Of a DNA stretch of 37,581 nucleotides, positions 1-8,190 are shown in pieces. The stretch is from IMG/VR virus record IMGVR_UViG_3300012351_000018, positions 1 through 37,581 of that record; one strand, given 5' to 3'. Position numbers and translations under genes: made by a program. The stretch is from a virus. The notes under the pieces were generated by a model. It saw nothing but the letters and a program-made list of their open reading frames with translations. It was not told where the DNA came from and searched no databases. Every line of letters starts with the position of its first letter. The stretch's first letter is position 1.

Positions 1-27
1 CGCAAGGGCCGGACGAGGACGGTCTGA
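1..27 (+). CDS. 3' end of head-tail adaptor gene (partial, cut by the contig start)
   Basis: Reading from base 1 gives the residues RKGRTRTV and a TGA at 25-27. This is exactly the C-terminus of the adaptor gene that ends at 37394. It is therefore not a separate gene but the tail of that gene, split by the arbitrary linearisation of a circular assembly. The next start codon (29) follows one base after the stop, showing that adaptor and neck genes are translationally linked. Confidence 0.93.
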   Translation, partial: RKGRTRTV

Positions 28-28
28 A

Positions 29-412
29 ATGGTCGAGTTCAACGTCCACCCACACGGCCCAGTGTTCGACGGCCGCGCCTCGGTGGCAGTCCGCGCGTAC
101 GAGGCGGAGGTCCGGTACCGGCTGGCCGAAACCGGCAAGGATATGGTCCTTCAGATGCTGGGAGAAGTCCTTCAGAACCCGACCGGTTACTACGAATCCC
201 GAGTGCGCGTCGAAGGGCGTCCCGGAATGGTGGACGTGGTGACGGACGGCGGAGTGATCTACGGCCCGTGGCTAGAGGGTACGAGTTCCCGCAACGACAC
301 GACGCGATTCAAGGGGTACGCGACCTTCCGCACGGTCCGGGAAAAGCTCAACTCCGGGGCCGTTGACCTCGCGCTCAGGTTCCTTCCCAGCTACCTGGGA
401 CGGATGAATTGA
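29..412 (+). CDS. Neck / head-tail connector protein (HK97 gp10-like family)
   Basis: A 127-residue virion assembly protein. It has the look of the small neck proteins of actinobacterial siphoviruses: a short beta-strand start ending in HGPVFDGRA, a conserved LQNPTGYYESRV stretch near residue 50, then GPWLEGTSSRN and FKGYATFR near residue 85. LEGTSS-type motifs are typical of HK97 gp10-like connectors. It lies directly after the head-tail adaptor (stop at 27, start at 29) and overlaps the tail terminator start at 412, which is the usual order adaptor, neck, terminator. Assignment rests on motif memory and gene order. A damaged second copy of its 5' end is at 37396-37581. Confidence 0.75.
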   Translation: MVEFNVHPHGPVFDGRASVAVRAYEAEVRYRLAETGKDMVLQMLGEVLQNPTGYYESRVRVEGRPGMVDVVTDGGVIYGPWLEGTSSRNDTTRFKGYATFRTVREKLNSGAVDLALRFLPSYLGRMN

Positions 413-864
413 TGGACATCTCGGGAATCGTAGACGCGGTCGTATCCCACGCCTCCGCCCTGGGGCTGTTCGAAACGGTGAACGGCCACGAACCGAAGAA
501 CGCTCCGGGCAACGGGATCACGTGCGCGGTTTGGGCGGAGCGGGTCGGCCCCGTACCGGCAGCGTCGGGACTCCAGATCACCACGGCCTATATGGTGCTG
601 AACGTCCGGCTGTACACGAGCATGACCCAACAGCCGTACGACGGCATTGATCCGGCCATGCTCTCCGCCCTCGATGCGCTGTTCACCGCATACTCGGGCG
701 ACTTCGAACTGGGTGGCAGGGTGCGAAACGTGGACCTTCTCGGCATGTTCGGGGACTCGCTCAGTTCCAAGGCGGGCTACATCAACCAGGATCGGACCAT
801 TTACCGCGTCCTGACTATCACTCTCCCCCTGGTGGTCAACGACACCTGGAGTCAGGCGGCATGA
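412..864 (+). CDS. Tail terminator protein
   Basis: 150 residues starting MDISGIVDAVV. The ATG at 412 overlaps the previous stop (TGATG). A TTG three bases upstream is open but not preferred. The size, the N-terminal helix followed by beta strands, and the place between the neck protein and the major tail proteins fit the tail terminator family, a ring protein that stops tail tube growth and joins the tail to the head. The segment YMVLNVRLYTSM and the late segment RTIYRVLTITLPL look like the paired beta strands of this family. Function inferred mainly from gene order and size. Confidence 0.7.
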   Translation: MDISGIVDAVVSHASALGLFETVNGHEPKNAPGNGITCAVWAERVGPVPAASGLQITTAYMVLNVRLYTSMTQQPYDGIDPAMLSALDALFTAYSGDFELGGRVRNVDLLGMFGDSLSSKAGYINQDRTIYRVLTITLPLVVNDTWSQAA

Positions 865-888
865 TGAACTTCCTCGATTTGAAGGGCG

Positions 889-1647
889 GTGATCCCCATT
901 TCTAAGTCATCCGGGCTAGGGGACAATTTCTACATTAGCGGCTTTGATCTGTCCGGGGACGTCAACGCCCTGGGGACGGTCGCCAGCCCGCTGGCCACGC
1001 TGGACGTCACCTCGATCAACGAGTCTGCCCATGAGCGGCTTGGCGGTCTTCGGGACGGCCAGATGGACTTCACCACGATCTTCAACCCGTCCCCCGGGCA
1101 GGAAAACCTCACACTGTCCAACCATCCTCGTACCGACGTCATCGCTAGCTACTTCGTGGCCCCCCAGACGCTCGGTGGCGTCGTCGCCTCCCTGAACGGG
1201 AAACAGATCGACTACGCTCCGACCCGATCTAACGACGGACTCCTCACCAGCACGGTCAGTGTGCAGGGGAACGCGTTCGGGCTGGACTGGGGCAACAAGC
1301 TCACGGCTGGCAAGCGGACGGACACCGTGGCCACGCTCGGCACCGGGGTGGACTTCACCGCGTCCACCAGCTTCGGGTTTCAGGCGTACCTGCACGTGTT
1401 CAGCTTCGCCGGGACCGACGTCACGGTGAAACTCCAGGACAGCGCGGACAACATCACGTTCGCTGATGTGGCTTCGGGCGCCTTCACCCCGATCACCGTC
1501 ACGACTCCGCAGGCTCAGCGCCTGGCCGTGGGCGGCACCGCTACGGTCCGCCGTTTCGTGCGCGTGACCACGGTTACCACGGGAGGATTCTCTTCCCTCG
1601 TGTTCGCTGTAGCGATCACCAAGAACACTCTGGCGGTGCAACTGTGA
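889..1647 (+). CDS. Major tail protein-like structural protein (first of two)
   Basis: 252 residues from a GTG at 889, preceded at very short distance by GAAGGG. No other good start is in frame nearby. The N-terminal half (GLGDNFYISGFDLSGDV, then LDVTSINESAHERLGGLRDG) matches a class of tail-tube-like proteins in Streptomyces phages and prophages. The DVT(S/G)I/VxxxAHERL motif recurs in the second tail protein at 2084, so the two share ancestry. The C-terminal half (about residues 150-250) is Thr/Val-rich and looks like an added beta-sandwich domain that could sit on the tube surface. The gene overlaps the next by 4 bases (GTGA at 1644). Confidence 0.7.
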   Translation: MIPISKSSGLGDNFYISGFDLSGDVNALGTVASPLATLDVTSINESAHERLGGLRDGQMDFTTIFNPSPGQENLTLSNHPRTDVIASYFVAPQTLGGVVASLNGKQIDYAPTRSNDGLLTSTVSVQGNAFGLDWGNKLTAGKRTDTVATLGTGVDFTASTSFGFQAYLHVFSFAGTDVTVKLQDSADNITFADVASGAFTPITVTTPQAQRLAVGGTATVRRFVRVTTVTTGGFSSLVFAVAITKNTLAVQL

Positions 1648-2081
1648 ACCAGCAACCGTTCCGCCTCGATCCTGTCGGCCCTGTGGGCATGTACCAGACC
1701 TACGGAGCGCGCGCGTCCCAGGACACCGGGGTCATCACCGCATGCCGCGAGGCGGGCTGCCAGGCGTGGCAGCGAGGGTGGGAAACCACGGTGGACGAGG
1801 CGACCGCGCTCGGCCAGAACCAGGCCAAGTACATCCGCACCGCCTCGGGCCGAACCTTCACTGAGAAGCGGACGGGCGAGGGTCTGACCGTGTTCGTGTT
1901 CGAGTCGTTCCAGAGATGCTTCACCGAGCACCGGACGCGGCCTGATCTCTTCACCCGTCGCCACGGCGACTGGAGAGGCAATCCTTCCGGGCGGAGTTAC
2001 ACCTTTGCCCGTCCCCAGGATTGGATGGATGATATGCGCAACAACCAGGACAAGATCGATCAAGCGATTAAGAGAGGCTGA
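1644..2081 (+). CDS. Conserved tail-region protein of unknown function
   Basis: 145 residues starting with GTG inside the previous stop (GTGA). The opening (QPFRLDPVGPVG) and the later HRTRPDLFTRRHGDWRGNP are hallmarks of a hypothetical protein repeatedly found between the two major-tail-like genes in Streptomyces phages. There are three cysteines (ACREAGCQAW and QRCFTEHR) with a nearby histidine, which could bind a metal, but no complete zinc motif is evident. No membrane segment or signal peptide. Position implies a tail role; biochemical function is not known to me. Confidence 0.6.
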   Translation: MNQQPFRLDPVGPVGMYQTYGARASQDTGVITACREAGCQAWQRGWETTVDEATALGQNQAKYIRTASGRTFTEKRTGEGLTVFVFESFQRCFTEHRTRPDLFTRRHGDWRGNPSGRSYTFARPQDWMDDMRNNQDKIDQAIKRG

Positions 2082-2083
2082 CC

Positions 2084-2497
2084 ATGGCGAAAGTTACCGG
2101 TCTGGGTAGCGCGGTCATCGTTGATGACACGACGCCCACCCCGCAGACCATCAGCAACGATGTCACGAACTACCAGTTTTCCACCCCGATGGCTGTTCAG
2201 GACGTCACGGGCGTTGACAAGTTCGCACATGAGCGCCTGCTGCTCCTGGCGGACTACAGCGTGACGCTCAACGGCGTGTACAACTCTGCGGCCAACCAGA
2301 GTCACGACGTGTTCAAGACCATTTCCAGCACCCGGGTAAACCGCACGGTCAAGATCCAGCCCACCTCTGCCGGAACCCCGTTCCTGTCCGTGGTGTGCCT
2401 GCTGACCGACTACGCTCTAACCCGGAGCAACACCGGAGAACTGACGTGGTCCGTTCCTGGCGTGCTGGCAAACGGTGTCGCACCTACGTGGTCATGA
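2084..2497 (+). CDS. Major tail protein (tail tube subunit, second of two)
   Basis: 137 residues, ATG at 2084 three bases after the previous stop, with the Shine-Dalgarno sequence AGAGAGG inside the upstream coding end. The protein begins MAKVTGLGSAVIVDD and carries DVTGVDKFAHERLLLLADYSV at about residues 45-65, a signature of the small major tail protein of actinobacterial siphoviruses. It ends with a strand-rich LTWSVPGVLANG. It lies just upstream of the tail assembly chaperones and tape measure, the expected place for the tube subunit. It shares the DVTG-VDK-AHERL motif with the gene at 889, so one of the two is probably the true tube and the other a decorated or accessory form. Confidence 0.8.
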   Translation: MAKVTGLGSAVIVDDTTPTPQTISNDVTNYQFSTPMAVQDVTGVDKFAHERLLLLADYSVTLNGVYNSAANQSHDVFKTISSTRVNRTVKIQPTSAGTPFLSVVCLLTDYALTRSNTGELTWSVPGVLANGVAPTWS

Positions 2498-2522
2498 TCC
2501 ACCCCTACCGAGAGGCAGCCTG

Positions 2523-2915
2523 ATGGGCTTCACACCTAAGCGCAAGCATTACCGGCTCAAGTTCGAAGACCCGGATCTCGATGGCCTGGAAGTCCTGATG
2601 TCCTCCGCGACGCTCAAGGATCTTCTGGCTATCCAGTCCCTCGACTTGTCCAATTCGGAAGCCAGCATGACTCCTGTTCTGGAAGTCCTGTCCCGGGCGA
2701 TCATTTCCTGGAACGTGGAGGACGAGGAAGGCAACGCCGTCCCGACCACCGTGGAAGGGATCGAGAGCCAGGAACTCCCGTTCGTCATGGACCTGATCAC
2801 CGCTTGGACCCAGGCGGTTTCGTCGGTGGCGCCCCCTTTGCCCGGAGGCTCGAACTCTGGCGATCCGTCCCCGGAGGGATTGCGCCTGACGGAAGCATCG
2901 TCACTGAGCCTCTAG
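2523..2915 (+). CDS. Tail assembly chaperone, short form (gpG-like)
   Basis: 130 residues starting MGFTPKRKHYRLKFEDPDL, after the ribosome site CCGAGAGGCAG. This is the zero-frame product of the tail assembly chaperone pair found in front of nearly every siphovirus tape measure gene. These chaperones coat the tape measure protein during tail assembly and are not in the finished virion. The C-terminal 25 residues (after VAPPLP) are Ser/Gly/Pro-rich and read through the region where ribosomes slip into the T frame. Identification is from position, length and the frameshift arrangement. Confidence 0.85.
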   Translation: MGFTPKRKHYRLKFEDPDLDGLEVLMSSATLKDLLAIQSLDLSNSEASMTPVLEVLSRAIISWNVEDEEGNAVPTTVEGIESQELPFVMDLITAWTQAVSSVAPPLPGGSNSGDPSPEGLRLTEASSLSL

Positions 2916-3085
2916 AACTGAAACGGGCGTCGTTCATCCTGGGAGCTCTGGAAAGGTTCGGAGGCTACACCCTTCAGACACTGCTGAACGAAGACTCGGA
3001 ACTGTTGCAACTCATGCGGATCGAAGAGATGGGAAGGGGTGAAACAGATGGCGAACGTGGTCGACATCATCATTACGAGCCGTAA
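2523..3085 (+). CDS. Tail assembly chaperone, frameshifted long form (gpGT-like)
   Basis: Made by -1 frameshifting at 2834-2840. The first 106 residues are shared with the short form up to VAPPL; reading then continues as ARRLELWRSVPGG for 81 more residues and stops at 3085, giving about 187 residues. The downstream frame has no convincing start of its own. Its protein-like content (RASFILGALERFGGY, LLNEDSELLQL) and tight fit against the tape measure start support a fused product. The long form recruits the tape measure in lambda-like systems. The stop overlaps the beginning of the tape measure gene by 38 bases. Confidence 0.8.
2834..2840 (+). other. Programmed -1 ribosomal frameshift site CCCTTTG
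   Basis: In the chaperone frame the codons read GCG CCC CCT TTG CCC. The heptamer C CCT TTG fits the canonical X XXY YYZ pattern (P-site tRNA CCT to CCC, A-site TTG to TTT). A one-base backward slip enters the frame that continues to 3085. I could not identify a clear stimulatory hairpin, but the following 40 bases are very GC rich. Confidence 0.75.
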
Positions 3086-5060
3086 CCTTGCGCGTCCCGG
3101 GTTCGAAGCCGCTACCGCAGACGCTCGTGGCCTTGAAGGCACCATGGGCAAGATGAGTAAGGCCGCTATGGCTGGCCTGGCGGGCATCGGTTACGAGTCG
3201 GTCAAAATGGCTTCCAGTTACCAGACGTCCACTACCCAGCTCGTGACATCCGCAGGTGAGTCTGTCGATCACATCGATATGGTCCGCAAGGGCATGCTCG
3301 ACATGGCCGGGCAGGTGGGCGTCTCGGCACAGGACTTGTCCAAGTCCATGTACTTCGTGGAAGCGGCCGGATACCACGCTGGCGACGGGCTGACTGTTCT
3401 CAAGGCAGCGGCTCAGGGCGCTGCGGCCGAAGGCGCCAACACAACCGATGTGGCCAAAGCACTGACGGACATCCTGGTGGACTATCACCTGAAGGCGTCC
3501 GACGCGGCCAACATCACGTCCAAGATGGTGGAAGCCGTTGCCCACGGCAAGACCAATCTCCAGGACTTCTCCAAGTCGTTCGCCAACATCGTTCCGGCAG
3601 CGTCTGCGGCTGGCATTTCGTTCCAGGATGTCATGGGCGCCCTGTCGAACATGACGAACCACGGCTTCACTGCACAGAGAGCTTCTTTCAGCCTCGCGCA
3701 GGCTCTCCGTTCGCTCCTGAACCCGACAGCGAAAATGAAGGGTGCGTTCGAGGAATTCGGAGTTTCCTCTAAAGTCTTGCAAGAGAAGCTGCACGGGCCG
3801 AACGGTCTGACGGACGCTATGGAATACCTCTCCCAGTCCGCCAGTAAGGCGGGCAAGGAAGGTACTCCGGAGTTCGCGGCTGCTCTCAAGATGCTCATGG
3901 GCACCGCCCCCGGAGCGAACGCGGCGCTGTCCACGGTGGGCAAGAACATGAAGGCCACGGCCACCACGATCCGGGCGGTGGGCGGGGCCACCTCGGATGC
4001 GGACGGGAAGGTCAAGGGTTTCGCACTCGTCCAGAAGTCCCTGGGCCAGCAGACGAAACAGTTGCAGGCCGGGTTCCAGTCGCTCCTGATCGAGCTGGGC
4101 CAGAAGCTGATCCCCATCCTCACCGTGGTGGTCGGCTGGTTCGCTAAGCATCAGACCGCGACGATGCTGCTGCTCGGAGCCGTAACGGGGTTGATGGTGG
4201 CTCTCACTGTCTACGCCGTAACCGTTAAGACTGTCGCCATGGTGACAACTATCTGGAGTACGGCTCAGCGCATCCTTAACGGTGAAATGGAGATGAATCC
4301 TATTGGCCTCGTCATCATCGCTATTGCTGCTCTGGTGGCGGGAATCATCATCGCCTACAAGCACAGTAAGACGTTCCGGGACATCATCCGGGATGTAGGC
4401 CACGCTGCCACTACAGCGTTCCGGGCGGTAATCCACGCGGCCGAGGCGGCTTTCAACTGGATCAAGGATCACTGGCGGCTCCTGGCCAGCATCCTTACCG
4501 GCCCCATCGGGGCGGCAGTGATCTACATCGTTTCCCACTGGCATCAGATCACCAGCGTGGCGAGAAGTACCGTGGGGGCTATCCACCGTGCGTGGAACAG
4601 CCTCGTGAGCATCCTGGAATGGCCGTTCACCCAGGCGTGGAGCTACATCCGAGGCATCATCGACCAGATCGATTCGTTCGTCACCAGCCTCCCCAGCCGA
4701 GTGGGCAACGCGGTCAAGGGCGCGGGTTCAAGCATCCTGAGCAGCTTGAACCCGTTCGCTCACGGAGGCGTCGTCGGGGCCGTGCGCACTGCTGCCACGG
4801 GCGGTGTGCGCAATGGCATGACCCTAGTCGGGGAACACGGGCCGGAGCTTGTGAGCCTGCCGGGTGGGTCCACGGTGCACAGCAACCCCGACAGCGGCCG
4901 GATGATGGCGGGTATGGGTGGCGGAGGTTCGGCCCCTATGCTGGTGGTTCTCCAGATGGACGGCCGCGCCGTGGCCGAAGTCATCGTGGACCCCCTGCGC
5001 CGTAGGATTCGCCACATTAGTGGAGGCAGCGTGCAGGCCGCACTCGGGCACGGAGGATAA
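3048..5060 (+). CDS. Tail tape measure protein
   Basis: About 671 residues. I chose the ATG at 3048 (MANVVDIIITSRN) after GGAAGGGG; an in-frame GTG at 3039 is possible. N-terminal half is an alpha-helical tape measure domain: GYESVKMASSYQTSTTQLVTSAGE, SKSMYFVEAAGYHAGDG and VMGALSNMTNHG repeats typical of the TP901-type tape measure core (residues about 30-290). Two long hydrophobic stretches lie near residues 345-440 (MLLLGAVTGLMVALTVYAV, IGLVIIAIAALVAGIII). A C-terminal FAHGGVVG and GEHGPELVSLPGGSTV motif is common in actinophage tape measures. It sets tail length and helps DNA enter the cell. At 671 residues it is short, implying a short flexible tail. Confidence 0.93.
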   Translation: MANVVDIIITSRNLARPGFEAATADARGLEGTMGKMSKAAMAGLAGIGYESVKMASSYQTSTTQLVTSAGESVDHIDMVRKGMLDMAGQVGVSAQDLSKSMYFVEAAGYHAGDGLTVLKAAAQGAAAEGANTTDVAKALTDILVDYHLKASDAANITSKMVEAVAHGKTNLQDFSKSFANIVPAASAAGISFQDVMGALSNMTNHGFTAQRASFSLAQALRSLLNPTAKMKGAFEEFGVSSKVLQEKLHGPNGLTDAMEYLSQSASKAGKEGTPEFAAALKMLMGTAPGANAALSTVGKNMKATATTIRAVGGATSDADGKVKGFALVQKSLGQQTKQLQAGFQSLLIELGQKLIPILTVVVGWFAKHQTATMLLLGAVTGLMVALTVYAVTVKTVAMVTTIWSTAQRILNGEMEMNPIGLVIIAIAALVAGIIIAYKHSKTFRDIIRDVGHAATTAFRAVIHAAEAAFNWIKDHWRLLASILTGPIGAAVIYIVSHWHQITSVARSTVGAIHRAWNSLVSILEWPFTQAWSYIRGIIDQIDSFVTSLPSRVGNAVKGAGSSILSSLNPFAHGGVVGAVRTAATGGVRNGMTLVGEHGPELVSLPGGSTVHSNPDSGRMMAGMGGGGSAPMLVVLQMDGRAVAEVIVDPLRRRIRHISGGSVQAALGHGG

Positions 5061-5065
5061 GGCAG

Positions 5066-7657
5066 ATGGCGAATACCCCTGGCCTACTGGTTGAGATGCT
5101 GGTCGGTGCCGTGTGGACGGACATCACGAGTTTCGTCATGGTCCGCGACGGCGGAGCGATCAGCATTTCCCGTGGGCAGACGTCCAACGGCGACACTCCC
5201 GACCCCGGTAGCTGCTCGTTTCAGCTCAACAACCGCGACGGCCGTTTCTCCCCCAGCAACCCCATGGGACCGTACTACGGTCAGTTCGGCCGAAACTCCC
5301 AGCTCCGCGTGTCCGTGCTCAAGGCGGACGGAATCACCCGGTCGTTCCGCTTCTGGGGGTCCATCCCCGAGTTTCCCGAGGGCTGGGATCTCACGGAAAA
5401 AGACATCTGGGTGGACATCACCGCAGCGGGCATCCTGCGGCAGCTCCGCCAGGGTTCGGCCCCGCTAGGGTCCACGCTGTACCGCGGACTGACCGGTGAC
5501 ACCGTGGTGGGGCTCAAGGCGTACTGGCCGATGGAAGACGGGGCCCAATCCACCTCGATCGCGTCCGCCATTGGCGGCCCGTCCATGGTCATCACGGGCT
5601 CTCCCAACCTCGCGTCCGACACCGTGTTCCTGTGTTCCAATCCGCTGCCGGTGACGAACGGGTCCACGATCCGAGGCGTCGTTCCCACCTACACGTCCAC
5701 GGGTCAGACCCAGATTCGATTTCTTCTCGACCTCCCCACCCCGCTGGCGAACAACACCCAGATCATCAAGGCGCACGGCACAGGCAGCGTCCCGTTCTGG
5801 GCCGTCACGTACAACACGGGCGGAGGCTTGTCCCTCCGGGGGCTGGACACGGACGGGATCACTGTTCTGTTCGACACCGGCCCAGTGTCGTTCAACATCG
5901 ACAACTCGCCCCGCCGTGTGTCCATGGGGCTCACCCAGTCCGGCGCCAACGTCAACTGGATTCTGGCGACGGTCGATGTATCCAACGGGGTCAACTCCCA
6001 GTTGACCGGTACTTTCACCGCCGCCACCGTGGGTCTGATCACCAGTATTCAGACGACTCCTGGCCAGACTGCCACCGATACGGTAATCGGGCATATCTCT
6101 CTCCAGGCAGCGGTGACGGCCTTCAATGACCTGGGGAACGCTGTAACGGCTTTCCTCGGGGAATCGGCCGGTCTGCGGCTCAACCGCCTGTGTGATGAGC
6201 GGGGGGTGGACTTCGAATTCTTCAACCCGCTGTCTGCGGACCGTATGGGCCCCCAGCTCCCTAACGCCTTCCTCGATCTCATTCAGGAATGCGTGGACGT
6301 GGACGGCGGCATTCTCCTCGAACGGGAACTGGCTTTCGGTCTGGCCTTTCGGTCCCGCCTTGCGATGCTCGACGCCGATCCCGGTCTGATCCTCTCTTAC
6401 ACCCACGGGGACATGGCGGATATCCCCGCTCCCGTACCCGACGACTTGAACCTGCGCAATGACATCATCGCGCAACGCCCTAGCGGTTCCTCGGCCCGTT
6501 CCACGCTGTCTACCGGACCGCTGTCGGTTCTCGATCCCCCGAACGGTGTAGGGCTGTACCAGGACAACCCGACGCTTAACGTGGAACTTGACGCCGATCT
6601 CCAGTACCACGCGGACTGGCGACTGCACATCGGAACCACTCCCGATGCCCGATACCCCGTTCTGACAGTGAACCTGGCTCGTACCGAAATCACCACCTCC
6701 CAGCGGAACAACGTACTAGGAGTCCTTCCCGGTATTCGCGTCAAGGTGACCGGGGCTCCGATCCGGCTGGGTCAGGTTATTGATCAACTGGTAATCGGAA
6801 TCCAGGAAACGATTAACCTGTTCACCCATATCGTCAACTTCACCGGTATCCCGTACAGCCCCAATCTGGTGGCCAAAGCGGGCGACCTTACCGTCCTGGG
6901 ATCGAAGGCGGATACGGCGGGCAGTACACTGAACGCAAGCGCTACCAGTGCAGCCACGACGTTCAGCGTTGCCACGTCCACGGGACCCACATGGACCACC
7001 GATGTGTCCCAGTACCCGTTCGACCTCACGGTGTCCGGCGAACAGGTAACAGCCCTGAGTACGGGGACGGTACTGAACGCTAACCCTCTGCTCCTCACCG
7101 ACGCGGGTGGCTGGCTGGCCCTGGGAGGATCGTCGTTCACCCGGGACACCGCCGTCGTCAACACGGGCAGCGGGGCCGTAGCGTCCCTGAAACTCATCCC
7201 CGATGGGGTGACGGCGGTAGGCGGAGTGTTCGACGCCATGACGGCCGTGGGAAGCATCACCGTGGGCAACACGTACCGGGCGTCCGGCTGGTTCCACAGC
7301 GTGCTGGGATTCGCGGACCTTGAAATGGCGATCGACTGGTACAACTCGTCTAGCGTGTTCCTGTCCACCAGCGTCGGGCCGTCCCAAACGGTAGCGGCCA
7401 ACACGTGGACGTTCATCGGCCAGAGTTTCGTAGCTCCGGCCAGCGCGAGCCGCGCCGTGGTCCGGGGCCGCTTCGGTACCGCTCCCACAACCGCCAACAT
7501 TCTGCGCTGGTGGGACATCTTGCTGTTCGACGCGGCCACATCGACGGGAACGTCGCCCCAGACCATTTCGGTGATCCGTTCCGTCAACGGTGTGGTCAAG
7601 GCGCAGACGTCAGGCGCTACGATCAGTCTCACTGCCCCCGCTGTCGCTGCTCTCTGA
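5066..7657 (+). CDS. Minor tail protein (tail tip, with lectin-like jelly-roll segment)
   Basis: 863 residues, ATG at 5066 with AAGGCAG upstream. The N-terminal 130 residues (LVEMLVGAVWTDITSFV, SCSFQLNNRDGRFSPSNP, FRFWGSIPEFPEGW) are the conserved start of a large minor tail protein in Streptomyces siphoviruses. Residues about 150-345 (LKAYWPMEDGAQS through TVIGHISLQ) look like a LamG or concanavalin-type sugar-binding fold. A middle part (ERGVDFEF, DADPGLILSYTHGDM) and a C-terminal beta-rich segment follow. It probably combines distal-tail and baseplate functions and may touch the host surface. It is the only large tail gene after the tape measure, so this phage has an unusually economical tail tip. 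Confidence 0.85.
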   Translation: MANTPGLLVEMLVGAVWTDITSFVMVRDGGAISISRGQTSNGDTPDPGSCSFQLNNRDGRFSPSNPMGPYYGQFGRNSQLRVSVLKADGITRSFRFWGSIPEFPEGWDLTEKDIWVDITAAGILRQLRQGSAPLGSTLYRGLTGDTVVGLKAYWPMEDGAQSTSIASAIGGPSMVITGSPNLASDTVFLCSNPLPVTNGSTIRGVVPTYTSTGQTQIRFLLDLPTPLANNTQIIKAHGTGSVPFWAVTYNTGGGLSLRGLDTDGITVLFDTGPVSFNIDNSPRRVSMGLTQSGANVNWILATVDVSNGVNSQLTGTFTAATVGLITSIQTTPGQTATDTVIGHISLQAAVTAFNDLGNAVTAFLGESAGLRLNRLCDERGVDFEFFNPLSADRMGPQLPNAFLDLIQECVDVDGGILLERELAFGLAFRSRLAMLDADPGLILSYTHGDMADIPAPVPDDLNLRNDIIAQRPSGSSARSTLSTGPLSVLDPPNGVGLYQDNPTLNVELDADLQYHADWRLHIGTTPDARYPVLTVNLARTEITTSQRNNVLGVLPGIRVKVTGAPIRLGQVIDQLVIGIQETINLFTHIVNFTGIPYSPNLVAKAGDLTVLGSKADTAGSTLNASATSAATTFSVATSTGPTWTTDVSQYPFDLTVSGEQVTALSTGTVLNANPLLLTDAGGWLALGGSSFTRDTAVVNTGSGAVASLKLIPDGVTAVGGVFDAMTAVGSITVGNTYRASGWFHSVLGFADLEMAIDWYNSSSVFLSTSVGPSQTVAANTWTFIGQSFVAPASASRAVVRGRFGTAPTTANILRWWDILLFDAATSTGTSPQTISVIRSVNGVVKAQTSGATISLTAPAVAAL

Positions 7658-7669
7658 GAGGTACCCACC

Positions 7670-8164
7670 ATGGCAGGCACTTTCTTCCCCGTGTGGTCTG
7701 CTGGACAGACCATCACTGCGGCCGGTCTGAACGACATCCCGCCCATCGTGGCGTGGAAGACTACCCAGCTTGCACGGTCGTCTGTCACGCCTACTGCTGA
7801 CCCTGATCTGGTCATGGACCTCATTCCCGGGACGTACGCCATCGAGGCGTTCGCCAACTACACGTCCACGGGCGGCGGCCATTTCCGGGCGGGATTCTCC
7901 TACTCCGGTACTCAGGGCATCAATAACTGGATGGGTATCGGCCAGGGAACGGCGGCGGTAACCGACTTCCGGGGCATGGGCAAGTCCATCGACGGGACCA
8001 ACCAGATTTGGGGAGACAACGGGGCGAACTTCCAAGGCGTTTTCTTCAATGGGATGATCGAGGCGTTGACGTCCGGGACTCTGAGTTTCCTATGGTCCAT
8101 TGACTCGGTGGGTACCACTACTCTCCGCCAGGCGAGTTGGCTCAAGCTCACCCAGGTTGCGTAA
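7670..8164 (+). CDS. Tail-associated or receptor-binding protein, paralog 1
   Basis: 164 residues, ATG at 7670 after TGAGAGG. It opens with AGTFFPVWSAGQTITAAGLNDI and ends WLKLTQVA. The opening is the short segment that begins many phage fibre and collagen-like tail proteins (a leader attaching to the tail followed by a trimeric beta domain). The rest is beta-rich with aromatic residues and resembles a small TNF-like or C1q-like head. Its neighbour at 8191 is a paralog with the same plan. Inferred host-recognition role from position after the minor tail gene and before lysis genes; no direct functional motif is visible. Confidence 0.6.
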   Translation: MAGTFFPVWSAGQTITAAGLNDIPPIVAWKTTQLARSSVTPTADPDLVMDLIPGTYAIEAFANYTSTGGGHFRAGFSYSGTQGINNWMGIGQGTAAVTDFRGMGKSIDGTNQIWGDNGANFQGVFFNGMIEALTSGTLSFLWSIDSVGTTTLRQASWLKLTQVA

Positions 8165-8190
8165 CCCTCTACCGCTGAAGGAGTACTGTC

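Noticed and set aside
3012-4586. 524-codon minus-strand open frame opposite the tape measure gene
   Set aside because: Antisense shadow: His/Arg/Asp-rich composition typical of reading the complement of high-GC coding sequence, no ribosome site, and the plus-strand gene is unmistakable.
5465-6628. Long minus-strand open frame opposite the minor tail gene
   Set aside because: Shadow frame with antisense composition; no SD.
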